In this document: positions 33,454-43,916 of the stretch, one piece after another
How the letters are laid out: every line of letters starts with the position of its first letter
Position numbering within the stretch: position 1 is the first letter of the stretch
Source of the DNA: Glaciihabitans sp. dw_435
GTDB taxonomy: Bacteria; Actinomycetota; Actinomycetes; Actinomycetales; Microbacteriaceae
DNA: 64,000 nucleotides
Assembly (NCBI RefSeq): GCF_018449675.1
Contig: NZ_JAAVUZ010000002.1
Coordinates: 391,524 to 455,523, forward strand
Direction: 5' to 3'
The notes under the pieces: model-generated
What the model was told of the DNA's origin: nothing
Database searches by the model: none
Seen by the model: only the letters and a program-made list of their open reading frames with translations
Made by a program: the position numbers and the translations under genes

Positions 33454-34609
33454 ACGAGAACCTTAGTGTCAGATGTGTCTTATTGGTCGCTACACGCATG
33501 TGGGGAAACACCACCCGAACAGCGGCGAAATACGGTCGTAAATGCGCGTGCATCGCCCGCGGTTTTTTCGTCTGGGCGGTGATCACCATATCGGTGCTTT
33601 TCATGTCTCCCGTGACAACGGCCGAGAACCCCGCGGGTGTCAGCGACGATTCCGCGAACAGGGCCACGAGCAGCGCGCGTACCGAGACACGTTGTTCGTA
33701 GGTAAGGAGGTCGGCCAGCCGCGCGTCATCCCGAACCGCTGTCACCGCGTGGAGCTCGTAGCCGGCCTTGTGCGCCGACTCCTCGGCGGCGTCGGCCAGC
33801 CAGCCGCTGTTGACGTCCGCGATCATGATCGCGCGGAAGGCCTCGGAGATCGAGCGCGCATGCTCGAGGTCGGCGTCGGTGACCTGCTCGCTGCTGAGAA
33901 GATCACTGAAGAATGGCACGACCTCCTGATTGAGCACCGTCACGCGGTCCTGCTGCACCGAGCGGGCGAAGGCGGGCTTGAGCAGTGAGGCAAGTTCGAG
34001 GGACGCGGATGCCGCGTGCGCCTGCCACCGCTCGCGGGCGGTCACCGCGGCGTTCGCAAACTCGATACCGGCGGAGGTCAGGGCCACGACGGGCAGGATC
34101 CCGATGATGATCAGCACCGCCAGCGGAATAGGCAGGTTGAATCGGGCGGACTCGGCCGCGATGAGCACTACGAGAAAGCCGCCCGCGGCGAGGCCCACCA
34201 TCGCCAGAGACCGGGCCGACCGGTACGGCGTGGCCGCTACCAGCAGGATGCCGAGGGTGATCATGCCCCACTGGTCCCGCAGCGTCATGTCGGTTGCCGT
34301 CTGCGCGAGCGAGCCGAACAGCGCGGCCAGGGCGCCGAGGCCCGCGACGGTCCAGTGGATACGCCCGGTGAAGGGCGCCCGCATCGGACTGGTGGCGTAC
34401 ACGAGAAGAGCGGATGCCACGATCAGGCAGAGAATCGCGAGCACCGTGAACACCGGCCGCTCGGTCTGCTCCCATCGGGCCAGCCCGAGGAGCAGGCCTA
34501 TGACCGGCGCGGCAATGGCGGCGATATGCGTGAGGGGCAGCGCGCCGAGGGTGCCGAGCGGATCCAGCTGTTGGAGGCTGCGTTCCCGGAGGCCTGACCT
34601 GGTGCTCAT
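33443..34609 (-). CDS. Kinase-like six-helix membrane protein lacking catalytic motifs (module 1)
   Basis: A 388-residue protein from ATG 34609, which overlaps the histidine kinase stop (ATGA). About six membrane helices fill residues 28-180. The cytoplasmic part has a helical stretch (about 195-270) followed by a segment VRALLVALFAE and a closing strand HLTLRFSYEQ. By eye the helical stretch aligns with the HisKA_3 region of the adjacent kinase, with LNQEVVPFF opposite LHDTVLGHL, so Asn227 stands where the phosphorylated His should be, and no DxGxG ATP motif is present. The paralogue at 61439 shares this design. I know of no named family; a regulatory pseudokinase is inferred. Confidence 0.75.
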   Translation of the reverse strand: MSTRSGLRERSLQQLDPLGTLGALPLTHIAAIAAPVIGLLLGLARWEQTERPVFTVLAILCLIVASALLVYATSPMRAPFTGRIHWTVAGLGALAALFGSLAQTATDMTLRDQWGMITLGILLVAATPYRSARSLAMVGLAAGGFLVVLIAAESARFNLPIPLAVLIIIGILPVVALTSAGIEFANAAVTARERWQAHAASASLELASLLKPAFARSVQQDRVTVLNQEVVPFFSDLLSSEQVTDADLEHARSISEAFRAIMIADVNSGWLADAAEESAHKAGYELHAVTAVRDDARLADLLTYEQRVSVRALLVALFAESSLTPAGFSAVVTGDMKSTDMVITAQTKKPRAMHAHLRPYFAAVRVVFPHMRVATNKTHLTLRFSYEQ

Positions 34610-35799
34610 GCGGACTCCTGCGGGCCAGCAGGCACGGTGAGGAGCACCGCAGTGCCGTTGCCCGGGGTACTCCAGATTTGCGCGGTGCCGCCGGACTGGG
34701 TCATCCGCCCCGTCACCGACTGCCGCAGGCCCAGCCGATCGGCGCGCGTGGACTTCGGATCGAACCCCTTGCCGCTGTCGAGCACCATGACCGAGACGGC
34801 CGTCGGGGTGCTGGAGACGATGACGTCCGCGCGGGTGGTGCCGGAGTGCTTGAGCACGTTGATGAGCAGTTGCTCGGTGGCGAGGGCGAGCGACTGGCGG
34901 CGGTCCGCGACCACTCGGATGAGGTCGTCGAACGCGCCGGACGTCTCGACCGTGAGTCCCTGTTCGCGCACCGCCTGGATTACCTGCACGACCTCGCACT
35001 TCGAAGGAGAGCCGAAGATCGGGTCTTCCTCCTCGGGTTCGGCGAGCCATTCCTGGCCGATCAGCACCACGAGGTCCTTCTCGAGGGTGCGGCGCACGAA
35101 CGGATCGATGGCGCCGGCGGTTCCGCCGGCGACGAGCGAGAGGTGTCCGAGCACGGTGTCGTGCAGGAGAGCCGCGGCTCGGCTCTCGACCCGGGAGCGC
35201 ACAACGGCGAATTGCTCGTCCCTGGCGGCCCGGTGAAGGCCCGCCTGGCCACGCGCAGCTTTGCGGCGGGCGGATCCCGCAACCACGCGAATGATCACGA
35301 TCACGACGAGTGCGGCGAGGGACCCCATGTCGACCCCGGTGTGCATGCCGATGACCGCGGTGGAGATCTGGGCGGAGAGGGCTCCCGTAACGAATCCCGC
35401 GACGGGCCAGACGATCGATTCGGCAACCGTGCGCGCGGGGCCGCTCGTCATGACGAGAGCCACCAGCGGGAGATTGAGCAGGAACAGACCGTTGAGCACG
35501 GCCGCGGGCATCTGCTCGACCAGCACGACCGTATACACGGCGACGGCCACCCCGCTGACCGCCAGATAGAGAATCGCGTTCAGCCGTGTGGACCGCTGGT
35601 TCAGAACGGCGAGGAAGAACCCCATGGGCGCGAGGGCGATGAGCGCTGGCCACAGCGGCCGGTCCAAATAGACGAACTGGTACGCCACAACCAACAGAAA
35701 AGCCCCGGCCAGCACCACCGTCGCAATCGCGTGCAATGCGCGGGATAGCGATCGGTGGGTACTGATCGGGGCCAAATGGCTAGGGAGCCCAAGCGTCAT
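34606..35799 (-). CDS. Membrane sensor histidine kinase, HisKA_3/NarX type (module 1)
   Basis: A 397-residue kinase. Five to six membrane helices (about 24-175) are followed by the dimerisation helix with phospho-acceptor His213 in ALLHDTVLGHL, then an ATPase domain with N-box NVLKHSG (314-320), G1 box DSGKGFD (341-347) and GLRQSV. Together with the two downstream genes (4-nt and 11-nt overlaps) it forms a three-gene module. It begins 31 nt after the stop of the LAETG surface protein gene, so read-through from there is likely. Confidence 0.9.
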   Translation of the reverse strand: MTLGLPSHLAPISTHRSLSRALHAIATVVLAGAFLLVVAYQFVYLDRPLWPALIALAPMGFFLAVLNQRSTRLNAILYLAVSGVAVAVYTVVLVEQMPAAVLNGLFLLNLPLVALVMTSGPARTVAESIVWPVAGFVTGALSAQISTAVIGMHTGVDMGSLAALVVIVIIRVVAGSARRKAARGQAGLHRAARDEQFAVVRSRVESRAAALLHDTVLGHLSLVAGGTAGAIDPFVRRTLEKDLVVLIGQEWLAEPEEEDPIFGSPSKCEVVQVIQAVREQGLTVETSGAFDDLIRVVADRRQSLALATEQLLINVLKHSGTTRADVIVSSTPTAVSVMVLDSGKGFDPKSTRADRLGLRQSVTGRMTQSGGTAQIWSTPGNGTAVLLTVPAGPQESA

Positions 35800-35830
35800 G
35801 CCTGGACTCCCTAGATCACGATGAAGCTAT

Positions 35831-36403
35831 TTACGCCTGAGTGCCGTGCGAGCGGTTGCGACGAACGATGGTCATCGCGGTGATGAAGCCAGCACCGATG
35901 ACGAGCAGTCCGCCACCGAACCAGAAGTACGGAAGCGAGTCGGTACCGGTCTCAGCGAGTCCATCCGTGGTTCCGTCAGCGGCGTCAGCGGCCGTGTCAG
36001 CCGGAACGGCGGCGACGGTCAGCGTCTGGGTCTGGTTGAAGCTGGCGCCAACTCCGTCATCGGCCGAGACCGCGAGGGTGTAGGTGCTGCCGGGAGCAGC
36101 GTTGGTGGGGAGGCTCACGTCGAAGGTGAGCGAACCGTCAGCGGCAACCGCGACGGTGCTGGTGAGAGTTGAAGCTGCGGTGATGGTCGCCTCTTCGGCG
36201 GCCAGGTCACCCGTGAGCGAGATGTTCGCGGGGGTTCCGGGAGCCTCACCGGTCTCGGGTGCCGAGAACGTGATGTCTGCACCGGGAGCAGCGGTGTTGG
36301 CGCTGATGTCGCTCGGGTAGGTCTCGTCAGCGTTGGCTGCGGTCGTTGCGGTCAGTGCGAGTGCGGCTGCGAGAACGGCAACTGCTGCGATACGTGTCTT
36401 CAC
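35831..36403 (-). CDS. Secreted surface protein with LAETG sorting signal
   Basis: A 190-residue protein. Start GTG 36403 is preceded by AAGGGGG. A signal peptide (VKTRIAAVAVLAAALALT, cleavage near ANA-DE) leads to a beta-rich, Thr/Ala-rich extracellular domain of about 130 residues, then LAETG, a membrane helix (PYFWFGGGLLVIGAGFITAM) and basic tail RRNRSHGTQA. LAxTG is the motif of actinobacterial class E sortases, so covalent wall attachment is probable. No sortase gene is in the window. Position just upstream of a sensor kinase operon suggests a surface or envelope-stress link. Confidence 0.8.
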   Translation of the reverse strand: MKTRIAAVAVLAAALALTATTAANADETYPSDISANTAAPGADITFSAPETGEAPGTPANISLTGDLAAEEATITAASTLTSTVAVAADGSLTFDVSLPTNAAPGSTYTLAVSADDGVGASFNQTQTLTVAAVPADTAADAADGTTDGLAETGTDSLPYFWFGGGLLVIGAGFITAMTIVRRNRSHGTQA

Positions 36404-36565
36404 GATGGTTTCCCCCTTGGAAAAATTTGGGACGACGGTCAGGAATTCGGGTGCCGCCCCAGAAGATTGTGATGAGTCTACTTGGCGTATTCCGAAATTA
36501 GTACAGGTTGTCACGTTACGAAAGAGTAAACATTCGCTGTGACCCCATAGTGGGGCGCACGGCCC

Positions 36566-38446
36566 CTACTTGGCAAGAGCGAAAACTACTGGGTTCTCGT
36601 CCGCTTGGGCCGTCGTGTCTCCGCCTGGAGCCGTCGTGGTGGTGTCGCAGTCCAGGTAATTGTCGAGAGCTGTCGAGACAGGCCCTGCCATCGGCGTGTG
36701 TTCCAACGTCGCGGTTGTCGACGCGCCGACAGGACCAACGAAGCTAAAGGAGACCTCGGTGGACTCACCGGGAGCGAGCTGCACTTGGACCCCCGAGACT
36801 GCCAATCCATCGTGTTCGCTGTTCACGAAGGCCTTGGACTTGCCCCCAACGACAACTCCTGTGGCCGTTGATCCGGCGGGCGCATAGACGTAGATGCTTG
36901 TTTTGACATCTCCCATCTTCACGCCGTACGCACCGTCCCCGGTGACATACTTCGGGAGCGAGGTGGCGGCGTCCGCCGGCGCGGTGGAACGAAGCCGCAC
37001 GCGAACGTCGAAATTGGGACGCTGGTCCGCCCGGCAGACGGCAGCCGAGATACCGATCGAGCTCTGGACGTAATAGTCCATCTTCGCGCCAGTGGCGTCG
37101 TTGAAATAAACACCGAACCCCGACGCATTCTTACTGCTCGTGGGGAGCGGACCCGCGAGGGTGGACGCGACCATTTGGGTCTGCTCCTCGGGGTGAGCGC
37201 TCCAAATGTGAATGCGGTGTTCGGCAGACGCATCACTCAAAGCGCTCAGCAGGGCGCCACTGTCCGTGGTTCCCTTCGTGAGTAGCCCGAAGATCTGGCT
37301 CGTCACCTGCGAGAAGAATTTGTCCTGATCATCGGGATCCGGAAACTTCGAGTACACCGTACTGAGAAGCGTCTCTGCTGCGTTGTCCGAAGTAAGGGTC
37401 ACGCCCGACGATGTATCAACGGGGCCAGTCGCTTTCAGAATGTATCCGAGCGCAACCGGATCCACCGAGATCACGCCGTCGAGGGTCTGCCCAGTTTTCT
37501 GCTTCCACATTGCAGCCGCCAGTTCGCCCGACCGAGCGAAGTCCGGCGTGAACGTGACGTCCTGCATGTAGGTACCGAGAATGTTCTTGTAGAGAGTCTT
37601 CTCTTCTGTTGTCAGCGTCAAGACCGGCTTGGGGAACTGGCCTAAAGCGGTGGCGGACGACCGTGCGCCGAGGCTCAGCGCGCCGTCGTTCGCCTTGACG
37701 ACCGCCAGTGCTCCGGGGATCCCGCCAGTCGCCCGCAGCTCGGAATTGTTCAATGACAGCAGTAGGTAGGTTCGAGGAGAGTCTCCACCCATCATGGACG
37801 GAAGCACCTGCGCGGCCGTTGCCAGCCCGTCGACAGTTTCCGACGTTGAGTCGACAACGCCGATGAGCTGATCGATGGCTTCACCCACCTGAGGAACAGT
37901 GTCTCGGGTATTAATCGCCTGCGCCTGCACGGTGGCACTGTCAAGCGCGTCACGCGCAGAAGCAAGCAGTGGAGCCGCAGTGGTGAAGATACTCAGGTCG
38001 ATCTTGCCGTCTTTTGGAGAAAGACTGTCGACTGAAAAGGTCTTGGCCAATTCAGCAAGAGGCGGCAGGGCTTCGTCAGCTACCCCGTGGATCATTGCTG
38101 CGGCTTCGCGGAACGCTGTGAGATTTGCCCCCACGATGGGCAGTACTTCCGTAGCTCGCCAAATTGGATCCGAAGTTAGACTCTCCGCCTTAGCCGCGCG
38201 CTCTCTCAACTCGGCGACGCCGGAGGCGATCCCTGCCGAGTCTCCAGATACCGCATCGTCACTGATCGAGTGAACGAGCGGCACAGCGCCCAGCAGCTGA
38301 TCACGCGCGATGAGCGCCCGGATCGCAACCCACAAGACCACAAAGAGCACAATTGCGACGACTGCCGCAACAATCCAGAGGATCAGACGACGTCGTGGCG
38401 ACGGATTGGCGCGTCGGCCGCGGCGACTATGCGACGTGGTCGACAT
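36566..38446 (-). CDS. DUF4012 domain-containing membrane protein
   Basis: A 626-residue protein with a basic N-terminus (HSRRGRRANPSPRRR), one membrane helix (about 21-45) and a large extracytoplasmic DUF4012 region with the family signature LLLSLNNSELRATGGIPGA. DUF4012 proteins recur in actinobacterial exopolysaccharide and capsule clusters; their role is not established, though they may act in polymer assembly or wall attachment. It is last in the minus-strand EPS gene order. Confidence 0.85.
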   Translation of the reverse strand: MSTTSHSRRGRRANPSPRRRLILWIVAAVVAIVLFVVLWVAIRALIARDQLLGAVPLVHSISDDAVSGDSAGIASGVAELRERAAKAESLTSDPIWRATEVLPIVGANLTAFREAAAMIHGVADEALPPLAELAKTFSVDSLSPKDGKIDLSIFTTAAPLLASARDALDSATVQAQAINTRDTVPQVGEAIDQLIGVVDSTSETVDGLATAAQVLPSMMGGDSPRTYLLLSLNNSELRATGGIPGALAVVKANDGALSLGARSSATALGQFPKPVLTLTTEEKTLYKNILGTYMQDVTFTPDFARSGELAAAMWKQKTGQTLDGVISVDPVALGYILKATGPVDTSSGVTLTSDNAAETLLSTVYSKFPDPDDQDKFFSQVTSQIFGLLTKGTTDSGALLSALSDASAEHRIHIWSAHPEEQTQMVASTLAGPLPTSSKNASGFGVYFNDATGAKMDYYVQSSIGISAAVCRADQRPNFDVRVRLRSTAPADAATSLPKYVTGDGAYGVKMGDVKTSIYVYAPAGSTATGVVVGGKSKAFVNSEHDGLAVSGVQVQLAPGESTEVSFSFVGPVGASTTATLEHTPMAGPVSTALDNYLDCDTTTTAPGGDTTAQADENPVVFALAK

Positions 38447-38535
38447 GCTCTCTCAATTCCCCTAGTTCGATTCCCTGAAATCGACGGACTTCGAGACTAA
38501 TGCAGCAAAGCCTACGATTCGTCACGTGTAAAACC

Positions 38536-39846
38536 CTACGGGCGACCAAGTCCGCGGTAGGTCCAGCCCGCGTCCCGCCATGCGGCCGCGTCGAGGCAGT
38601 TCCGCCCATCAATAACAATCGCGCCGCGAGCCACCGCGGCGACAGCCACGGGATCGAGTTCGCGGAATTCTTTCCACTCCGTCACGACAACGACTACGTC
38701 GGCACCCTCGAGCGCCTCCATCGTATCTTCGGTGAGGGAGAGCTGTGGATGGAGACGACGAGCGGGAACCGTGGCTTCGGGGTCCGTCGAAGTCACATCA
38801 GCACCAAGTCCGTGGAGTCGCACTGCAACGTCCAGTGCCGGCGAGTCCCGGATGTCGTCCGAGTTCGGCTTGAAAGCCAACCCCAGGACCGCGACCTTCT
38901 TTTGATAGACGTTGCCGCCGAGCGCATCTACGACAAGCTGCACGACCCGGTCGCGCTGACGAAGGTTGATCGCGTCGACCTCTTTCAAGAAGGCCACCGA
39001 CTCTCCGCGCCCGAGCTCTTCGGCACGCGCGGTGAACGCACGGATGTCCTTGGGAAGGCAACCACCGCCAAATCCAACTCCGGCGTTCAGGAACTTGCGG
39101 CCGATACGCGCGTCAAACCCAATGGCGTCTGCCAGCTGGGTGACATCAGCGCCAGTAACCTCGGCAATCTCTGCCATCGCGTTGATGAAGGAGATCTTGG
39201 TCGCAAGAAAAGCGTTGGCCGAGACCTTTACTAGCTCGGCAGTGGCGTAATCGGTGACGACGAGAGGCGTGTCCTTGGAGAGCGCTGTGGCGTACACCTC
39301 GTCCAGAAGCGCCTTGGCGTGCGAGCCAGCGTCGCCGGACGGAATGCCGTAGACCAGGCGATCAGGAGCGATCGTGTCTTGCACGGCGAAGCCCTCACGC
39401 AGAAACTCGGGATTCCACGCCAGGAGGGCGCCCGATCCAGCTGAAATCTTCTCGGCAAGGCGGGCGGCCGTACCTACAGGCACCGTCGACTTGCCAGCGA
39501 CGAGATCGCCATCGGAAAGGAACGGGATGAGTCCGTCGATCGCCGCATTGACGTACGTCAGGTCCGCAGCCTGCTCACCCTTGCGCTGCGGAGTACCCAC
39601 CGCAATGAAATGAACTTGAGAACCCTGAGCGTCAGCCATATCTGTGCTGAAGCGCAGTCGACCGGTCGCGATTGACGACGTCAGGATCTCGGGCAGCCCC
39701 GGCTCGAAGAACGGCGCCTCTCCACGAGAAAGCATTGCGATCTTCGCCGCGTCGACGTCGATCCCCACGACGTCATGACCGAGTTCCGCCATACTCGCAG
39801 CGTGGACGGCGCCGAGGTAGCCGCAACCAATTACAGACATCTTCAT
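38536..39846 (-). CDS. ugd: UDP-glucose 6-dehydrogenase
   Basis: A 436-residue NAD-dependent enzyme that oxidises UDP-glucose to UDP-glucuronate for polysaccharide synthesis. N-terminal Rossmann loop IGCGYLGA (G7, G9, G12), FEPGL and STVPVGT segments, NPEFLREG, and the catalytic Cys263 in GGGCLPKD, then a C-terminal UDP-binding domain with LAFKPNSDDIRDSP. Start ATG 39846 is chosen because it places the Rossmann strand at the N-terminus; the frame runs 11 codons further. It implies glucuronate in the polymer. Confidence 0.93.
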   Translation of the reverse strand: MKMSVIGCGYLGAVHAASMAELGHDVVGIDVDAAKIAMLSRGEAPFFEPGLPEILTSSIATGRLRFSTDMADAQGSQVHFIAVGTPQRKGEQAADLTYVNAAIDGLIPFLSDGDLVAGKSTVPVGTAARLAEKISAGSGALLAWNPEFLREGFAVQDTIAPDRLVYGIPSGDAGSHAKALLDEVYATALSKDTPLVVTDYATAELVKVSANAFLATKISFINAMAEIAEVTGADVTQLADAIGFDARIGRKFLNAGVGFGGGCLPKDIRAFTARAEELGRGESVAFLKEVDAINLRQRDRVVQLVVDALGGNVYQKKVAVLGLAFKPNSDDIRDSPALDVAVRLHGLGADVTSTDPEATVPARRLHPQLSLTEDTMEALEGADVVVVVTEWKEFRELDPVAVAAVARGAIVIDGRNCLDAAAWRDAGWTYRGLGRP

Positions 39847-39960
39847 AGGTTCAATGCTTTCGTTCGGGTAAGTCGGCAATCGCTGATCCGCCGAAGCGAA
39901 GGTGTGAGCCGCGAATTGAGAATACCGGTTCAGTCCTGAATCGGTGATTTCTGAACGCGG

Positions 39961-41352
39961 CTACGCGAGATACTCCCGAAGGGCTTCTTTCGCGTCTCGA
40001 GGGACAAATCCAGTCGCGCGAATCTTGTCCAACACGAGAACACTGTTCAGTGGACGCGGCGCGATGGCTTTGCCAGCGAAGTATTCCGCCGTGGTTACGC
40101 CAGTGACGCGATCCGGATCGGCGCCGGTGAGACTGAAGACATCGCGAGCAATATCCGCCCAGGTAACCGTCTCGCCCTCGTTTGTCAGGTTGTAAACACC
40201 GTACGGCGATTTCGATGCAAGCAAATGATGGATGCCCTCAGCGATGTCGTCGGCAAAAGATAACCGCCCCACCTGATCTTCGACCACGCTCGGGTTGATA
40301 CCTCGCTGGGCGAGGGACGCCATCGTTCGCACAAAGTTTGCGCCGTCCCCGACGACCCAGCTAGTACGCACGATGTAATGACGTGGCACCGTCGCCACGA
40401 TCGAATCGGCCGCAGCCTTCGACTGCGCATACACGCCAAGCGGAGTGTGCGGCTCGTCTTCACCGTGCGATTCCAACTCGCCATCAAAAACGTAATCAGT
40501 CGAGATGTGAACGAGGGTCAGTCGATTTGCGGTAGCTACTCGTGCCATCTGAGAAGTAGCAGTGACGTTCGTCGCCCACGCACGGCGGCGACCATCTAGA
40601 GTTTCGGCTTCGTCGACGGCAGTGTAGGCAGCGGCGTTTATGAGCGTGTCGTACAAGGTCCATTCGACCGTGTCGTAGTCGGACGGATTTGTGATGTCGA
40701 ATTCTGCATGTCCGAACGCGTCGGCGTCGGGGAACAGTTCGCGGAGCGCGCGTCCCACTTGACCGTTCGCTCCGAGAATCAGCGTCTTTTTCGAGGGCAT
40801 CGGCGCTATCTCCGACAGCCGCGGGTGATTTAGATCCTTCTGCGAGAGTTCGGATTCAGACAGTGGAATCGGCCAGTCGATGGCTACCGTCTCGTCAGCG
40901 AGGTTGAGGAACGTGTACAGCGACTGAGACTCTGCATTCCAGTGCTCGTTGACCAAGTAGGTGTAGGTCGTTTGCGGTTCGAGAGTCTGGAACGAGTTCC
41001 CCACCCCACGCGGGATAAATATCGCAACCGAGGGATCCAGCTCAGCGGTAAACACCGCGCCGAACGAATCACCTTCTCGCAGATCAACCCATGCTCCGAA
41101 AACACGACCGTGGCCGATTGAGATGAACTTGTCCCACGGCTCTGCGTGAATTCCCCGTGTAGTTCCTACCGACTCGTTGAACGAGATGCTGTTTTGAACC
41201 GGGCCAAAGTCAGGCAGACCGGCGGCCAGCATTTTTGCACGCTGCCAATTCTCTTTGAACCACCCGCGGCTGTCACCGAAAACTGGAATGTCGAAGATCA
41301 GCACGCCAGGGATGGGGGTCGTGCGCATAGCCAGAGGCTTGTCTGCCTGCAT
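39961..41352 (-). CDS. RmlC-RmlD fusion: dTDP-4-dehydrorhamnose 3,5-epimerase/reductase
   Basis: A 463-residue two-domain protein. Residues ~1-185 are a cupin-type RmlC with the RGIHAEPWDKF His and FIPRGVGNSFQTL and TYTYLVNEHW segments; residues ~190-463 are RmlD, opening with LILGANGQVGRAL, then STDYVFDG and the YxxxK of YAQSKAAAD. It would carry out the last two steps of dTDP-L-rhamnose synthesis in one chain. Start ATG 41352 is 5 nt after the rmlB stop. rmlA, the first step, is not in the window. Confidence 0.92.
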   Translation of the reverse strand: MQADKPLAMRTTPIPGVLIFDIPVFGDSRGWFKENWQRAKMLAAGLPDFGPVQNSISFNESVGTTRGIHAEPWDKFISIGHGRVFGAWVDLREGDSFGAVFTAELDPSVAIFIPRGVGNSFQTLEPQTTYTYLVNEHWNAESQSLYTFLNLADETVAIDWPIPLSESELSQKDLNHPRLSEIAPMPSKKTLILGANGQVGRALRELFPDADAFGHAEFDITNPSDYDTVEWTLYDTLINAAAYTAVDEAETLDGRRRAWATNVTATSQMARVATANRLTLVHISTDYVFDGELESHGEDEPHTPLGVYAQSKAAADSIVATVPRHYIVRTSWVVGDGANFVRTMASLAQRGINPSVVEDQVGRLSFADDIAEGIHHLLASKSPYGVYNLTNEGETVTWADIARDVFSLTGADPDRVTGVTTAEYFAGKAIAPRPLNSVLVLDKIRATGFVPRDAKEALREYLA

Positions 41353-41357
41353 CAGTT

Positions 41358-42362
<1,005 letters not shown>

Positions 42363-42419
42363 TTACTTCCTCGCTCGGCATAAGCCATATCGTCGAACAT
42401 GCGCAAATTTTTACGCTAA

Positions 42420-43916
42420 TTAGTACGCGCCATCCCGTGCGACAACTGCCTTCAGCGTGCGCCACAGGATGACGAAATCTCCGGTCATCGACCAATTCTC
42501 AACGTAGTACAGGTCCAACCGCACACTGTCTTCCCACGACAGATTTGATCGCCCACTCACCTGCCACAAGCCGGTGATTCCTGGTTTGACGAGGAATCTG
42601 CGGTGTACGTGGTTTTCGTACTCCTGAACTTCTCGTTCCAACGGCGGCCTCGGCCCAACGAGTGACATTGAACCTGACAAGACGTTGAACAACTGGGGTA
42701 GTTCGTCAAGGCTGAATCGCCGGAGGAAGGCTCCTACTGGAGTGACGCGCGGATCATTCTTCATCTTGAACATCACCGCGTTGCCTTCGATCGTCTGGAA
42801 CGGGCGCACCTCATCAAGGCGCTGCTCGGCGTCCATTGCCATCGAACGGAATTTCAGCATTTCAAACTGTTTGCCATCGAGTCCGACCCGACGCTGACGG
42901 AAGAACACCTGGCCGGGCGTGCTCAATCGCACACACATCCCGATGATCACCAGGACCGGTGACAAGATCAAGAGCAGCAGCGCAGACGCAGCGATGTCGA
43001 AGGTCCGCTTCGAGAACCGCTTAAGGCCCTCGTAGCTCGGGGTCTCCACGTGGATGAGCGGCAGACCCGCTACTGGCCGCATGTGAATACGCGGTCCACC
43101 GACGTCGGTGAGGCTTGGCACCAGCACGAGGTGCTGACGACCGGGCTCTAACGACCAGCTCAGCTCACGGATGCGTTCAGGGGGAAGCTCGTCGCTGCTC
43201 GTGACAACAACCGTGTCGGCGCCGTTTTGCTTCATGATCGCCTGAATGTCGTCAAGGTTGTTTTGCACCGGGATTCCACCGCGAAGAGTCCCCCCGAACG
43301 TATCTCCCGGAACGCACGCAGCGACAACGAGGTAGCCGGCATAGGGCGCACGAGCCAGATCGCGAGCGATCGCCGCGACGCTGTCGCGAGTCCCCAACAG
43401 AAGAACACGAGACGAATACAGGCCGCGCTCTCGCTGGCCGCTCAACCACTGGCGCCAGATCCATCGACTGGCGAGGAGAGCAAGTACGCCGACAGGCAGA
43501 GACATGAGAATGTACCCGCGCGCGAGGTCGAGCTGAAAGAGGAAGGCAACGATTGCCACAACTCCGAAGAGGCGCACGGTCGCATCCACGACCCGCTTGT
43601 ATTCGGTAGGGCCAATTCCGATTACTCGAACGTCTCGGGTAGCGAAGGCGGCCAGAACAACCACCCAGCTGGCAATGAGGATGATCGAGATAAGGGTATA
43701 GCTCAGCCCAAAGCCTCCTCGATATTTCTCTATGTTGAGGCTCGAGTCCAATGTGCCAAACCACGCGATTTGAGTACCGACGACTGCCCAGGTAATCACG
43801 ATCATGTCGGTGATCGCGACGCGCATCGCATACGACTTGGCCCAGTCGCGGTCCTGAGCCCAAGCTCCTCGACTGGATTCTCCGGCGCTCTGATCCACGT
43901 GGACGCCCGCCGTCAT
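42420..43916 (-). CDS. Polyprenyl-phosphate sugar phosphotransferase (initiating EPS transferase)
   Basis: A 498-residue WbaP/CpsE-type enzyme that loads the first sugar-1-phosphate onto undecaprenyl phosphate. Four to five N-terminal membrane helices (about 30-140) and a CoA-binding-like middle domain (LLGTRDSVAAIARDLA) precede the catalytic bacterial sugar transferase domain (about 305-498) with FKRTFDIAASALLLL, RQRRVGLDGKQFEMLKFRSM and SLDELPQLFNVLSGSMSLVGPRPP. The start overlaps the phosphatase stop by four bases. The sugar is not readable. Confidence 0.93.
   Translation of the reverse strand: MTAGVHVDQSAGESSRGAWAQDRDWAKSYAMRVAITDMIVITWAVVGTQIAWFGTLDSSLNIEKYRGGFGLSYTLISIILIASWVVVLAAFATRDVRVIGIGPTEYKRVVDATVRLFGVVAIVAFLFQLDLARGYILMSLPVGVLALLASRWIWRQWLSGQRERGLYSSRVLLLGTRDSVAAIARDLARAPYAGYLVVAACVPGDTFGGTLRGGIPVQNNLDDIQAIMKQNGADTVVVTSSDELPPERIRELSWSLEPGRQHLVLVPSLTDVGGPRIHMRPVAGLPLIHVETPSYEGLKRFSKRTFDIAASALLLLILSPVLVIIGMCVRLSTPGQVFFRQRRVGLDGKQFEMLKFRSMAMDAEQRLDEVRPFQTIEGNAVMFKMKNDPRVTPVGAFLRRFSLDELPQLFNVLSGSMSLVGPRPPLEREVQEYENHVHRRFLVKPGITGLWQVSGRSNLSWEDSVRLDLYYVENWSMTGDFVILWRTLKAVVARDGAY

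Noticed and set aside
34610..35653. N-terminal extension of the module 1 kinase-like protein to 736 residues
   Set aside because: The extension is the wrong-frame shadow of the histidine kinase; the ATGA overlap at 34606-34609 gives the natural start.
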